Translations under genes and position numbers: made by a program | Part shown: positions 34,301 through 46,504 of the stretch, in pieces | Position numbering within the stretch: the first letter of the stretch is position 1 | Layout of the letters: each line of letters begins with the position of its first letter | Assembly (NCBI GenBank): GCA_964518335.1 | Contig: CAZFDT010000003.1 | Span: forward strand, 62,001 to 126,000 | Source of the DNA: CAZFDT01 sp964518335 | GTDB lineage: Bacteria > Planctomycetota > Phycisphaerae > Phycisphaerales > Phycisphaeraceae | Reading direction: 5' to 3' | DNA: 64,000 bases | Notes under the pieces: model-generated | Databases searched by the model: none | What the model saw: only the letters and a program-made list of their open reading frames with translations | What the model was told of the DNA's origin: nothing

Positions 34301-35097
34301 TCAACACCATCGAGGTCGCCTGGGGTGGCCGCCGTGGCAAGCGCATCGCCAGGCAGTTCCGCGTGCTCATGAAGCAGACCTTCCGCGCCACCCGCGGCCT
34401 GAAGGTCGATGACGAGCTCATGCGCGATGTCATCATTCGCGCTTACGACTGCCTCGTCTGGGGCGGGCTCGACTACGCCAGGCGCTACTGCCATCGCCTC
34501 GTCGATACCTTCCATAAGGACTCGCCGCAGCGCGGGTTTGCCATGACCCGCGCCATCGTGTGGAACCTGGCCAAGGCCATGCTCATCAAGGACGAGGTGT
34601 ACGTCGCGTCCATGCTCACCAGCCCGGAGAAATACAAGCGCGACCGCCGCCGATTCAACGTCAATCCCAACAGCGGCGACCGCATCATCTACCGCCATCA
34701 CACCCGGCCCGAGTTCGACGTCCTGGGCATGCGCTTCCGCTTCGACTTCAAGACCCGCGACTGGCAACTTCGCATGATGGCCGGCATGCCCTGGCTGCGC
34801 AAGATCATGCCCAGGTGGCATCGCCGCGAACGCGAGTTCCGCGACTGGTTCGTGCAGATCGTCGATCAGATTCCCGCTGCAGTGGCCCAGAACCCGCGCG
34901 AGTACGCCCGCTGGCTTGCCATCGCCACCACCCTCGACGCCGTCACCGGCTTCCGCGAGGTCCGCTACCCCAAACAGGACGATGCCCGCCAGCGCATCGA
35001 GCGGCTCCTCGACGAGCCGGTCGAGCATTTCGAGGCGTCGCCCGCCGTCGCGACGACCAAGACCGTCAACCTTCCCGTCGTAGGCGCTGGCGCGTGA
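31384..35097 (+). CDS. Fused indolepyruvate:ferredoxin oxidoreductase
   Basis: A 1,237-residue single-chain enzyme that oxidatively decarboxylates aryl pyruvates from aromatic amino acids to acyl-CoA, reducing ferredoxin. The N-terminal IorA-like part begins ELLVKGGLETVGGVHLYTGYPGSPVAG. The thiamine diphosphate site is HGDTGCYTML with MGDGTFFHSGQIAISHS (about 460-520). A cysteine-rich stretch, CEFCLECTNQTGCPGL and CVNDGACHRIHACPSF (about 650-700), should hold iron-sulfur clusters. The IorB/gamma-like part starts GVGGMGIGVCTAIL (about 740), and a C-terminal extension (IGRKIAVRPDLFVVELQHEYE onward) is like that of other fused forms. An in-frame TTG lies at 31375; ATG 31384 was chosen. Confidence 0.88.
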   Translation: MKIDPRFLTTAGAEIFTGNELLVKGGLETVGGVHLYTGYPGSPVAGFFDALEGIGPLLNEHGVVAKIANNEALSVAMVNGAQMVGARSITAFKSVGVHVASDALALGVLAGTQGDSGGLIVLGDDPWSDSTQVPADSRFIAEHMRLPVVEPCTPQEVKDWVGLSFQLGKAGQIYVGYMMTVAMADGGGSVECRPNHWPTLNEQQKTTLSYAKDIEPRLDQTVLLPPRTWQRELGMAERFAALKQAARKLGLNRILYRPQKDEVVPMGFIASGVAYAYLAQALTEMNLLGRVPILKLGMSYPVDEAIVTEFARQCRQVIVVEERRSFVERQVLEILTPLKQRGEIDTAVYGKQFPAAGGQQIAGVPETRGLNPSLLIERLVPLFRAHATLPIELTNGRLTDELDRIRSTAEVKIALPSRTPTFCPGCPHRDSSSVLLQLRRDLMDPQYMLRVHKRKPVDLVTHGDTGCYTMLMFEPTKPLMHNYSGMGLGGGTGSGVDPFIDNKQLVFMGDGTFFHSGQIAISHSIKAGQDITYIILDNKTTAMTGHQTHPGLELDLTGHTMFAQDIERIVNAMIPKQLAKDVRIVRINPAERDRYRKLLEQTILADGIKIVIADKECGITFHRRNRGKEREVMRELGYLPRKTHMNVATEVCEFCLECTNQTGCPGLTITETDYGPKMQTDFSWCVNDGACHRIHACPSFEEVTVLRKQPPRMGDEHVRLDDLPDPPRPIHADQDVWRVYLAGVGGMGIGVCTAILTTAGHLMGYDVQFLDKKGLAIRNGGVFSQLVYTRKPAAASSSTLPRGFHTPVIPYGKADLLLGVDLLEAARAIDPQHPYRVASTDRTAAVVNTAKTPTILTLMGRDDFEVDAIEDAIRRHTQAHRFVGFNVGDLCERVLDSKLYANIMMLGIAFQKGYLPLTQEVIEQSIRTVIRGELERNLRAFNIGRKIAVRPDLFVVELQHEYESARRALRRKINTIEVAWGGRRGKRIARQFRVLMKQTFRATRGLKVDDELMRDVIIRAYDCLVWGGLDYARRYCHRLVDTFHKDSPQRGFAMTRAIVWNLAKAMLIKDEVYVASMLTSPEKYKRDRRRFNVNPNSGDRIIYRHHTRPEFDVLGMRFRFDFKTRDWQLRMMAGMPWLRKIMPRWHRREREFRDWFVQIVDQIPAAVAQNPREYARWLAIATTLDAVTGFREVRYPKQDDARQRIERLLDEPVEHFEASPAVATTKTVNLPVVGAGA

Positions 35098-35246
35098 CTT
35101 GGACTGGCTGGCCTGCTCGCCAGGCCCAGGATGGGGCCCCGTGATGATCGCACGCTCGACGGGACAGGCCAGGTCACAACGCCCGCCGCGCCACCTTCGC
35201 CCCATGCTTGGGCAGGCCTGCAGGGCGTCGATTGAGGCCCGTGGGT

Positions 35247-35276
35247 TTGACCTTGACGGGTGTGTCTGCCGATAAT
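35247..35276 (+). promoter_or_regulatory. Promoter for the small ORF ahead of secA
   Basis: TTGACC (35247-35252) and GATAAT (35271-35276) are 18 bp apart; the ATG at 35285 is 8 bp further, implying a leaderless transcript. Confidence 0.5.
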
Positions 35277-35284
35277 CTGGTTCC

Positions 35285-35626
35285 ATGGCCGATCGCGCGA
35301 TGCACAATCAGGCACTCTCGCCCGTGCTGCTGCTGGCAGTGGCGGCGATGCTGTCGATTGGATCGGTGACGGACGGCGCGACGGCGACGGCGTGGTCGGG
35401 TGATCAGCAGTTGCTCACGCATCTGGCCGAGGCGCTGGCGAATACGGCCGGGGCCATCGGCGATGACGATCACGGCCTGACGCTGACGCCCGCGGCCATC
35501 ATCGGGGCCCCGCTCCCCCTCGAGCCAGGCGCCGGCACAGCAGTGCTGCCCCGCACCGACTCGACACCGCATCGCGTTCGCCCGCTGTTGCCGACGCTGA
35601 CGAACCTTCCCCCGCCGACCGCCTGA
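35285..35626 (+). CDS. Small signal-peptide protein upstream of secA (possible secretion monitor)
   Basis: A 113-residue protein with a signal-sequence-like N-terminus (ALSPVLLLAVAAMLSIGSVTDG), a middle acidic part and a proline-rich basic end, HRVRPLLPTLTNLPPPTA. I know no homologue. Position (94 bp before secA), an export signal and a Pro-Pro-Pro near the stop are what a SecM-like translation-arrest monitor would show, but no arrest sequence can be recognised and family members share no sequence. It could be an ordinary small secreted protein or a spurious frame. Confidence 0.45.
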   Translation: MADRAMHNQALSPVLLLAVAAMLSIGSVTDGATATAWSGDQQLLTHLAEALANTAGAIGDDDHGLTLTPAAIIGAPLPLEPGAGTAVLPRTDSTPHRVRPLLPTLTNLPPPTA

Positions 35627-35679
35627 CCTCTCCGCCCGTGCCGCGCCGCCATGGTCCTGCGCGGCGATCCTCGTCCATT

Positions 35680-35710
35680 TTGACACCTGCCACGACCCCT
35701 TTGCTTACAC
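35680..35710 (+). promoter_or_regulatory. Possible promoter immediately before secA
   Basis: A perfect TTGACA (35680-35685) precedes TTACAC (35705-35710) by 19 bp; the secA ATG is 9 bp downstream. The -10 is weak and the spacing long. Confidence 0.35.
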
Positions 35711-35719
35711 GGAATCCCC

Positions 35720-39865
<4,146 letters not shown>

Positions 39866-39880
39866 GGCTTTGTGGCGAGC

Positions 39881-40951
39881 TCAGACACCGCGACGATGGC
39901 GTTTCGCAGTTGCCACACTTACGCCCATGCCAGCGAGCATCAGGGGCAGCACGAACCAGAGCATGGCCATGCTCAGCACGCCAGCGGCCACCGGGTGCGT
40001 CGCGGTGAAGATTAGGAAGACGACGTAGGCGATGTAGCAGGTCAACAGCAGCATTCCCTCGCCGCGCGAGATGCGCCCGCCGGTGAAGAAGATGGGCAGA
40101 CACACCACGGCCACAGCGGTCATCACCGGCAGATCGAATCTCAGCATCTGTGGCGAAACGGCCACACCCTGCCGCCCGACGACGCCCGCCGCGCCCAGGA
40201 CAGCCAGCAGGTTGAAGATGTTGCTGCCCACGACGTTGCCGATGGCGATGTCGCGCTGACCTCGAACCGCGGCCACGATGGACGTAGCGACCTCCGGCAG
40301 CGACGTGCCCGCGGCGACCAGCGTCAGCCCGATCACCAGTTCACTTACGCCCAGCCACAGGGCTACGTCGATCGCCGCGCGGACCAGCCACTGCGCGCCC
40401 AGGACGAGCATGCCCAGCCCCAGGATGATCTGTGCGGCCGCGACGATGAATGTACGTGGTTTTGCCGGCGGCGAGGTCGATGACTCGGGACCACTGTCCG
40501 CTACGGCGCCACGTTTGCCCAGCACGATGAGCAAGGTCGTGTAACCGGCGGTACCTGCCAGGAGGAGCAGGCCCTCGCCACGACTGATGCGGCCGTCCAG
40601 CGCCAACAGCCATGTGACGACCGACGTGCCGATCATGATCGGTACGTCCAGCCGCACCAGTTGGGCGTGTGCCGTCAGCGGCACGATCAGCGCCGACACG
40701 CCGAGGATGAACAGCACGTTGAACGTGTTGCTGCCTACGACGTTGCCAAGCGCCAGGTCCGCCTGGCCCGCCAGACTGGCCCGCACGCTCACCGCCAGCT
40801 CCGGCGCGCTGGTTCCGTATGCCACCACGGTCAGCCCGATGATCAGCGGCGTGAGCCCCACCGCCACGGCCAGGCGCTCGGCGCCTCGCACCAGGGCTTC
40901 TGCACCAAGGGTCAACAGCAGCAAGCCCAACATGAGCAGGGCAATCGTCAT
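39881..40951 (-). CDS. Calcium/sodium:cation exchanger (CaCA family, YrbG-like)
   Basis: A 356-residue integral membrane antiporter with about ten helices in two homologous halves. The alpha-repeats are GTSAPELAVSVRA...GNVVGSNTFNVLFILG and GTSLPEVATSIVA...GNVVGSNIFNLLAVLG, carrying the conserved acidic and Asn residues of the ion sites. It should exchange Ca2+ for Na+ or H+ across the inner membrane. GGAG precedes the ATG. A tiny membrane protein gene ends 9 bp upstream. Confidence 0.9.
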   Translation of the reverse strand: MTIALLMLGLLLLTLGAEALVRGAERLAVAVGLTPLIIGLTVVAYGTSAPELAVSVRASLAGQADLALGNVVGSNTFNVLFILGVSALIVPLTAHAQLVRLDVPIMIGTSVVTWLLALDGRISRGEGLLLLAGTAGYTTLLIVLGKRGAVADSGPESSTSPPAKPRTFIVAAAQIILGLGMLVLGAQWLVRAAIDVALWLGVSELVIGLTLVAAGTSLPEVATSIVAAVRGQRDIAIGNVVGSNIFNLLAVLGAAGVVGRQGVAVSPQMLRFDLPVMTAVAVVCLPIFFTGGRISRGEGMLLLTCYIAYVVFLIFTATHPVAAGVLSMAMLWFVLPLMLAGMGVSVATAKRHRRGV

Positions 40952-40960
40952 GAGCGTCTC

Positions 40961-41131
40961 CTAACCTCCAATTGTGCTCATCAGAGCGACAATGGCCACC
41001 AGAACGATCATCGCGCCGACGAGGGCTCCCGCCAGGAGCAGGCATCCGCTCAGTGACTGGTAGTTCTTGTCGGGAGCATTCGGATGAGCAGCGGTGTCCG
41101 TGAGATCTTCCATGTGATTGCGGTTTGACAT
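40961..41131 (-). CDS. Small single-pass membrane protein
   Basis: A 56-residue product (MSNRNHMEDLTD...) with one hydrophobic helix, LLLAGALVGAMIVLVAIVALM, near the C-terminus. Start 41131 is a guess; 41113 and 41227 are also possible. The 9-bp spacing to the exchanger gene suggests an accessory or merely co-transcribed protein. No family recognised. Confidence 0.5.
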   Translation of the reverse strand: MSNRNHMEDLTDTAAHPNAPDKNYQSLSGCLLLAGALVGAMIVLVAIVALMSTIGG

Positions 41132-41270
41132 AGGGATATTCGACCTCCGCGGCGCGACGGCCGCGCGATGCATGAGCAGGGGGGTGACGTTGGGTCCGAG
41201 CACAAGTTGCAGGACGACGTGTGTCACGTCGCCGCGCTGAGTGTCAATGGTCGTGTGTTGCGGCTGTGGA

Positions 41271-41615
41271 TCAGAGGATGGGCGGACCGCGCCGTCTGCT
41301 CTCGGCGCCCAGGCCGATGAATCGCGTGGTGCGATGGGAGTCCCCGCGGATGAGCCAGCTCAGCGCGTGGTCGTGCGGATGCTTGCGTGGCGAGGTCTCC
41401 ACGGCCGTCGCCATGGGGTTCACATGGTGCGTCGTGAGGCGTTGCAGCACATCGCTGTGCAGGGCTTGCCCGCATGTGACGGTCGCTGCCAGCGGCGCTT
41501 TGGCGACCTGCAAGTGTGCATGGTTGTCATCCAGCGTCGCCCACGTGAGGGGCAGCAGCAGCAGATGTAGCACCCACAGCAGCAATATGAGATACGGCCA
41601 AGGCGTGTCGCGCAT
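41271..41615 (-). CDS. Hypothetical protein with N-terminal membrane anchor
   Basis: From ATG 41615 this frame gives about 114 residues starting MRDTPWPYLILLLWVLHLLLL, a strong membrane or signal segment, followed by a His-rich hydrophilic part (DDNHAHLQ, RKHPHDHAL). It lies upstream of and in the same direction as the small membrane protein and exchanger genes. No family is recognised, and codon bias is weaker than in neighbours, so it may not be real. Confidence 0.35.
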   Translation of the reverse strand: MRDTPWPYLILLLWVLHLLLLPLTWATLDDNHAHLQVAKAPLAATVTCGQALHSDVLQRLTTHHVNPMATAVETSPRKHPHDHALSWLIRGDSHRTTRFIGLGAESRRRGPPIL

Positions 41616-41729
41616 CACGACCTGCTTCCGAACCGTGCGGTTGCGGCGGTGCAAGGCGGTCATTGGCAGGGGTGACATCGTGGCGCTCACGGGCCGGCTC
41701 GGGCATCCGGCGTTGAGCATTATCCCCAA

Positions 41730-42076
41730 GTCGAGTCGTCAGGGCAAGGCGACGACATGGCCGGTGTTAATCCCTGCCGATCATGGCGGTCAGGCAAGGA
41801 TCAGATCGCGGGAAAGGCCGGGAACTTACAGCGGCGGATGGCGAATAAGGCATTTGAATTGTTTGGTGATGTGGTCTGGTTAAGTCGCTCAAGGCAGCGA
41901 CCGATGTGGGAACCAGATGGAATGAGCGCCCGCTCCTGTCACGTGAAGCAGGATCGCGGGTCGAGGATAGAACAATACGCGGGACCGCGTAGGCCCGCAG
42001 GCGAAAACATGTTCGAGGGTTCGTGTTGAACCCGACGCCGCAAGGTACACGTAGGCCTCGTTAAGGAGAAAGCGCC
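41730..42076. other. Region upstream of the pilin operon
   Basis: These 347 bp are less GC-rich than their surroundings and should contain the pilin promoter. I could not assign a convincing sigma70 or sigma54 site. The last bases hold TAAGGAGA, a strong Shine-Dalgarno 7 bp before the pilin ATG. An open frame at 41757-42029 looks like chance. Confidence 0.45.
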
Positions 42077-42598
42077 ATGTGGGCACGCAAGCAGAAGAGT
42101 AAGGGTTTTACGCTGGTGGAAATTCTGATCGTGGTCGTGATTCTCGGCATCCTTGCCGCGATCGTGATCCCGCAGTTCACCAACGCCAGCGAGACGGCCA
42201 AGGCCAGCTCGCTGATCAGTCAGTTGCAGACGATCCGCAGCCAGCTCGAGCTGTACCAGGTGCAGCACAACGGCACGTACCCGGACATCGGGACCAACTG
42301 GGATCGCCTGACGCAGACGACCGACGTCAACGGCGCCACCAGCGGCAGCGACTTCGGCCCGTATCTGCAGAAGGGTCCGATCAACCCCTTCCTCAACACG
42401 GCTGACGTGAACCAGGTCACCGGTGTGAGCACCGCCCTGGCCGCCGGCACCGCCAAGGGCTGGGCGTACAACAGCACGACCGGCCAGATCAAGGCGGTCA
42501 TCCCCACCGCCAAGTGGACTCAGCTTGAAGAGCTGGGTCTGGGCACCGCCGCCGACGAAGCCGGCACCAACAACGCCGACGTGATCAAGGGCTCCTAA
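42077..42598 (+). CDS. Type IV major pilin / GspG-like pseudopilin
   Basis: A 173-residue prepilin: the leader MWARKQKSKG, the cleavage motif G|FTLVE with Glu at +5, and then the hydrophobic alpha1 helix ILIVVVILGILAAIVIP. The globular part (QTIRSQLELYQVQHNGTYPD) resembles GspG-type proteins. A very strong Shine-Dalgarno and a terminator directly after the gene suggest high expression relative to the rest of the operon, so this is probably the major subunit. Confidence 0.88.
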   Translation: MWARKQKSKGFTLVEILIVVVILGILAAIVIPQFTNASETAKASSLISQLQTIRSQLELYQVQHNGTYPDIGTNWDRLTQTTDVNGATSGSDFGPYLQKGPINPFLNTADVNQVTGVSTALAAGTAKGWAYNSTTGQIKAVIPTAKWTQLEELGLGTAADEAGTNNADVIKGS

Positions 42599-42622
42599 TC
42601 ACAACGTCCGTAAGGACTCCTG

Positions 42623-42659
42623 GTCCCGGCGGCCGAATACGCCGCCGGGACTTTTTCTT
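42623..42659 (+). terminator. Intrinsic terminator between the pilin and the rest of the operon
   Basis: GTCCCGGCGG pairs perfectly with CCGCCGGGAC around a 9-nt loop and is followed by TTTTTCTT. It lies 25 bp after the pilin stop and would reduce read-through into the downstream assembly genes. Confidence 0.85.
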
Positions 42660-42696
42660 GGACCCGATTGTGTCGATGAACGAGTGGAACCACGCC

Positions 42697-43260
42697 ATGC
42701 GTCACGACCGTACATCTCGAATCGTTGCCACGGGCAGGATTCGTCCACACAGCAGGTCGTCCGCCTTCACCCTTGTCGAACTCCTGATCGTACTGCTCAT
42801 CATCGCGCTGCTGGCGGCCCTGGTGTTGCCTGGCTTCTCGTCTGCCACCGCCTCGGCACGCGAAACCAATCTCATCGACAACCTCCGTCACGTCCGCACG
42901 CAACTGCTGGTCTATACGGCCCAGCATGGCGGCGCCGCACCGGGGTATCCCGATGGAAACAAGAATGCCGCGCCCGATGCCGACGTGTTCGTCGCGCAGA
43001 TGACCGGCTACACGGACAAGATCGGTCGCGTGTCGCCCAGCGGCAACCCGGACGCCGATTACGCCATGGGCCCGTATCTCCGCAAAGTGCCGACCAACCC
43101 GATCAACCTCAGCGCCGCGGTGCGCATCGTCAGCGCCCACGACTCCTTTCCCTCCGGGCCTTCCGGCGCCGAGGGTTGGCTCTATCAGCCCACCACACTC
43201 ACATTCGTCGCCAACGTACCCGGCCAGGACAAGACCGGACGCCCGTACTTCGACTACTAG
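42697..43260 (+). CDS. Type II/IV pseudopilin (GspG-like)
   Basis: A 187-residue prepilin-like protein. FTLVELLIVLLIIALLAALVLPG is the N-terminal helix; the residue before the cleavage site is Ala (SSA|FTLVE) rather than Gly, which prepilin peptidases tolerate less well. The leader is long (23 residues). The C-terminal half (TNPINLSAAVRIV, EGWLYQPTTLTF) parallels the major pilin. ATG 42697 was chosen over 42676 for its GAGTGGA upstream. A minor pilin role is likely. Confidence 0.8.
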   Translation: MRHDRTSRIVATGRIRPHSRSSAFTLVELLIVLLIIALLAALVLPGFSSATASARETNLIDNLRHVRTQLLVYTAQHGGAAPGYPDGNKNAAPDADVFVAQMTGYTDKIGRVSPSGNPDADYAMGPYLRKVPTNPINLSAAVRIVSAHDSFPSGPSGAEGWLYQPTTLTFVANVPGQDKTGRPYFDY

Positions 43261-43269
43261 GAGCTTGCC

Positions 43270-43533
43270 ATGCGATCCCTGCGATACCTCAACACCATCC
43301 TGACCGTGCTGGCTGTGCTGCTGTCACTGCAGTTGTACACCGCGTGGATGGCGCCCGATGCGCCGTCGGTCGCCACGCCCGCGCATGCGCAGGACGGCAT
43401 TCCCAACGCCGGGGCCCAGCGTAAGGAAATGATCGACGTGCTTAAGCGCGTCTCGCAACAGGTCGAAGAGTTGAATGGCCAGTTCAAGTCCGGCCGCGCC
43501 CGCGTCCAGGTGGAAGCCGCCGCGGGCAAGTGA
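43270..43533 (+). CDS. Small anchored periplasmic protein of the pilus operon
   Basis: An 87-residue protein with an N-terminal signal or anchor (YLNTILTVLAVLLSLQLYTAW) and a short helical tail (MIDVLKRVSQQVEELNGQF) likely to form a coiled coil. GGAG precedes the ATG 9 bp after the pseudopilin stop. No family recognised; by location it may help pilus assembly. Confidence 0.6.
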   Translation: MRSLRYLNTILTVLAVLLSLQLYTAWMAPDAPSVATPAHAQDGIPNAGAQRKEMIDVLKRVSQQVEELNGQFKSGRARVQVEAAAGK

Positions 43534-43575
43534 TCGGACCCGGCACACCGCCGACCTACCCGGAGTACGTTTGTT

Positions 43576-44127
43576 GTGACTTGCACAGCGACGCCAACTC
43601 GACCCAACCATCGACGGGGCGGCTTTACGCTCATCGAGGTGCTGGTGGTCGTGGCGATCATCGGCCTCGTCGGGGCGATCGTGGTGCCTCAGATGCTCAG
43701 CGCCGGCGAGCTGGGTGTCCAGGCCGCGGCCCGGTTGGTCATCAGCGACATTCTCTACGCCCAGAACGAAGCGGTGTCGCACCAGTCGCCGCGCAAGGTG
43801 GCCTTTGATGTGGCCAACAACGGCTACCAGGTCATGCGCATCGACAGCGACGGCAACGACGCCGTGCTCAGCGCCAAGTGGCGAGTGGCGGCAGGGGCGA
43901 CGTCGGACCAGTTTGTGACCAATTTCACACGCGACTCGCGGTTCCAGGGCGTGCAGTTGCACAGCGCCAGCTTCGGCGGCGACGCCACGCTGGTGTTCGA
44001 CGAGTTGGGGGCGCCGTCGAATGGTGGCAGCGTGGATCTGCTGTTTCGCAACAAGGTTCGCTATCGGGTGACGGTCGCGCCCTTCACGGGTCGCGTCAGC
44101 GTCGCGCAGGTAGCGGCAGGAGGGTGA
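43576..44127 (+). CDS. GspH/FimT-like pseudopilin
   Basis: A 183-residue prepilin: RRGG|FTLIEVLVVVAIIGLVGAIVVPQ with Glu at +5. The body (ARLVISDILYAQNEAVSHQ ... YQVMRIDSDGND) follows the GspH/FimT layout of minor pseudopilins. The start is GTG 43576, with GGAG 10 bp upstream. It precedes pilM by 4 bp. Confidence 0.82.
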   Translation: MTCTATPTRPNHRRGGFTLIEVLVVVAIIGLVGAIVVPQMLSAGELGVQAAARLVISDILYAQNEAVSHQSPRKVAFDVANNGYQVMRIDSDGNDAVLSAKWRVAAGATSDQFVTNFTRDSRFQGVQLHSASFGGDATLVFDELGAPSNGGSVDLLFRNKVRYRVTVAPFTGRVSVAQVAAGG

Positions 44128-44131
44128 GGCC

Positions 44132-45292
44132 GTGATCGGAGGCACTTGGAACACGACTCGATGCCCGATCGGCATCGATTTCGGGGGACACAGCGTCAAG
44201 ATGCTGCAGTTGGAGCGTCTAGGCGGCAAGGCCGATCGTGACGGCGGCGGGCCGCGCTGGGCGGTGCGTGCGGCGTCGAAAGTCGCATTGCCCGTCGATC
44301 TGCCCGCCAAGGGCCGCGCCCGCAACGAGGCCGTGGCTCGTGCGATCGCCGAGATGCTCGAAAGCGGTCACTTCCACGGCCGGCGCTGCGTGACCTGCCT
44401 GCCCGCCGAGGCCATCCAATACAAGAACCTGCGTGTGCCGCAGATGCCGCTGGACGATCTGAAAAGCGCCGTCGAGTGGGAGGCCCAGGACCGATTGAAG
44501 ATCGACAAGGCCCAGGCCATCCTGCAGTTCTACCCCGCCGGCGAAGTGCGCCAGGGCGAAGAGTTGCGTGAGGAGGTCATCCTGATGGCCGCGCCACGCA
44601 CGCTTGTGGACGAGCACGTGCAGATCATCAACGAATGCGGCCTGGACCCGGTCGCCATCGACGCCGTGCCCAGCGCTCTGGCTCGCGTCCTGGCGACCAA
44701 GTGCAACAGCACCGATGAACCGGCGATGGACGTCATCCTCGACATCGGTTTCTTCACCAGCAAAGTCATCATCCTGCGCAACGGGCGGGTGATGTTCCTG
44801 AAGCTGATCGACATCGGTGGCAAGAAGCTCGACGAGATGGTGGCACAGCACCTGAACCTGCCGTTGCAGGATGCGTCGGAGCTTCGTCGCCGGGTGCAAG
44901 GCGGGGCGGAGGGCGATTCGGAGCTGTTCGGCTCGACGCGACGGGAGACGGTCGAGCGTGCGGTGTTCGAGGCACTGCGAGCGACGATGGGGGACCTGTC
45001 GCGCGAGGTGGGTCTGTGCCTGCGGTACTACAGCGTGACTTTCCGAGGCCGCCGGCCGGACAAGGCATTGCTTGTGGGCGGCGAAGTGTACGAAGCGCAG
45101 CTGGCGCAGATGCTCGCCGAGGGGGCGGGCATTGCGATCGAGCCGGCGCGGCCGCTGCGCGAGGTGGACGTTCGTGACCATGGTCCGGCGATGGATCGCG
45201 GGGGCCAGTTCAGCCAGTGGGCGGTCGCCGCCGGTTTGAGCATGAGGCCCGAGGGCCGCAGCGCCCGCAAGACAAAGGGGGTGGCGGCATGA
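44132..45292 (+). CDS. pilM: Type IV pilus assembly protein PilM
   Basis: A 386-residue cytoplasmic actin-fold ATPase-like protein. CPIGIDFGGHSVKMLQLE is the phosphate-1 loop of PilM, VILDIGFFTSKVIILRNGRVMF the phosphate-2 region, and KALLVGGEVYEAQLAQML the adenosine-binding region. PilM binds the N-terminal tail of PilN under the inner membrane. It overlaps pilN by 4 bp (ATGA). Confidence 0.9.
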   Translation: MIGGTWNTTRCPIGIDFGGHSVKMLQLERLGGKADRDGGGPRWAVRAASKVALPVDLPAKGRARNEAVARAIAEMLESGHFHGRRCVTCLPAEAIQYKNLRVPQMPLDDLKSAVEWEAQDRLKIDKAQAILQFYPAGEVRQGEELREEVILMAAPRTLVDEHVQIINECGLDPVAIDAVPSALARVLATKCNSTDEPAMDVILDIGFFTSKVIILRNGRVMFLKLIDIGGKKLDEMVAQHLNLPLQDASELRRRVQGGAEGDSELFGSTRRETVERAVFEALRATMGDLSREVGLCLRYYSVTFRGRRPDKALLVGGEVYEAQLAQMLAEGAGIAIEPARPLREVDVRDHGPAMDRGGQFSQWAVAAGLSMRPEGRSARKTKGVAA

Positions 45293-45969
45293 GAGAGATC
45301 AACTTCCTACCCGAGACGTTCGTGCGCCACCGCGCGGCCAGGAAACGCCGGTACGGCCACGTGGTCATTCTGGCGATGACGGTCGGCGTGCTGGTGTCCT
45401 GGTGGTTTGCCGAGCGGAAATCGCTCAACTTCGTGCGTGCCGAGGAAATGCAACTGCAGCAGGCGGTGGGCCAGGCCCAGACCGAGCTGACGCTGGTGCA
45501 CAAGCTCAACACCGAGAAGAAGCTGCTGATGCACCAGGACCGCATTCGCCGCGAGCTGGCGCAGCCGATCTCGCACACGTCGGTGGTCGAGTTGCTCGGG
45601 CAGGCCATGCCCAACTCGATTGCGGTCACGGAGATGACGGTGGTGGCGCGCCGAGCGCCGCTGAAGACCGCGGCCGAAGCCAAAGCCACCCGGTCAAACG
45701 CCGGTAGCCGCACCGTGCGCGACCAGCCGGTCGAGGAGGCGCTGCTGATCGAGTTCTCAGGACTGGCGCCCAACGACGTGGAAATCGCCAATCTGGTCGG
45801 CGCGCTGTCGGACCATGCGGTGTTCGCCAACGTGAAGATGCTTTACAGCCGATCGGTGACGACCAGGGGCGTGATCGGGCGGGAGTTTCGCATGGAGATG
45901 CAGGTCCCGCTGGATTGCGACTACCGTCCGCGCAAGGAAGTGAAGCAGGAGGTGGCCCATGCGGATTGA
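45289..45969 (+). CDS. pilN: Type IV pilus alignment protein PilN
   Basis: A 226-residue protein. The start MREINFLPETF is the PilN cytoplasmic tail that docks onto PilM (consensus INLLP). One membrane helix (YGHVVILAMTVGVLVSWWF) follows, then a coiled coil (EEMQLQQAVGQAQTEL) and a small periplasmic domain with VVELLGQAMPNSIAVTEM. It overlaps both neighbours. Confidence 0.9.
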   Translation: MREINFLPETFVRHRAARKRRYGHVVILAMTVGVLVSWWFAERKSLNFVRAEEMQLQQAVGQAQTELTLVHKLNTEKKLLMHQDRIRRELAQPISHTSVVELLGQAMPNSIAVTEMTVVARRAPLKTAAEAKATRSNAGSRTVRDQPVEEALLIEFSGLAPNDVEIANLVGALSDHAVFANVKMLYSRSVTTRGVIGREFRMEMQVPLDCDYRPRKEVKQEVAHAD

Positions 45970-46504
45970 ACGCGATCAGTTAATGCTGATCGGCACGATG
46001 GTGGCGATGTTCGGGGCGTTCATCGCGTTCGGTTACATGCCGATCCATGGGCAGCGCAAGCAGGCGCGTGGCCAGATCGAGGCCTACAGGACGCAACTGG
46101 GCATGGACCTGGCCGGGTCGAAGGAGCTGCCCAAGCTCGAAGCCGAGGTCGTGGCGCTGCGCGAAGCGTGCAGCGGCGCCCAGCGCGATGTGCCCACACA
46201 GAGCGAGTTGGCCAGTCTGCTGCGAGCCTTGTCCAGCGAGCTGGATCGCCAGCACGCCACCGACAAGGAGGTGCAGACGCGGGCCGTGGTCCAGGGCGCC
46301 GACTACAACGTGCTGCCCGTGTCGTTGCGTTTTTCGTCGTCGTTTCGCTCGGTGTATGCGTTTCTCCGCCAGGTGGAGTCGATGCCCCGGTTGATCCGGA
46401 TTGATCGGATGGAGCTGACCAACAAGCCCGACAGCGGGGGCCGGCTCAACGCGCACATCGAACTGAGCACGTTCTTTACGGCAGGGGAGGTCAGCGGATC
46501 ATGA
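45959..46504 (+). CDS. pilO: Type IV pilus alignment protein PilO
   Basis: A 181-residue bitopic protein: membrane helix LMLIGTMVAMFGAFIAFGYM, coiled coil, then a ferredoxin-like periplasmic domain (LRFSSSFRSVYAFLRQVESMPRLIRIDRMEL, the PilO signature). It should pair with PilN. Its start overlaps pilN by 11 bp and its stop overlaps the next gene by 4 bp. Confidence 0.9.
   Translation: MRIERDQLMLIGTMVAMFGAFIAFGYMPIHGQRKQARGQIEAYRTQLGMDLAGSKELPKLEAEVVALREACSGAQRDVPTQSELASLLRALSSELDRQHATDKEVQTRAVVQGADYNVLPVSLRFSSSFRSVYAFLRQVESMPRLIRIDRMELTNKPDSGGRLNAHIELSTFFTAGEVSGS

Noticed and set aside
31195..35307. A 1,370-codon open frame antisense to the indolepyruvate oxidoreductase
   Set aside because: Same GC-driven artefact; low-complexity translation, and the sense strand has clear motifs.
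41840..41900. Possible sigma54 -24/-12 promoter for the pilin operon
   Set aside because: TGGTCTGG and nearby sequences do not give the required GG and GC with 10-bp spacing; too weak to claim.
41757..42029. A 90-codon frame upstream of the pilin
   Set aside because: No Shine-Dalgarno or -10 box in place, odd residue composition, and it fills a likely promoter region.
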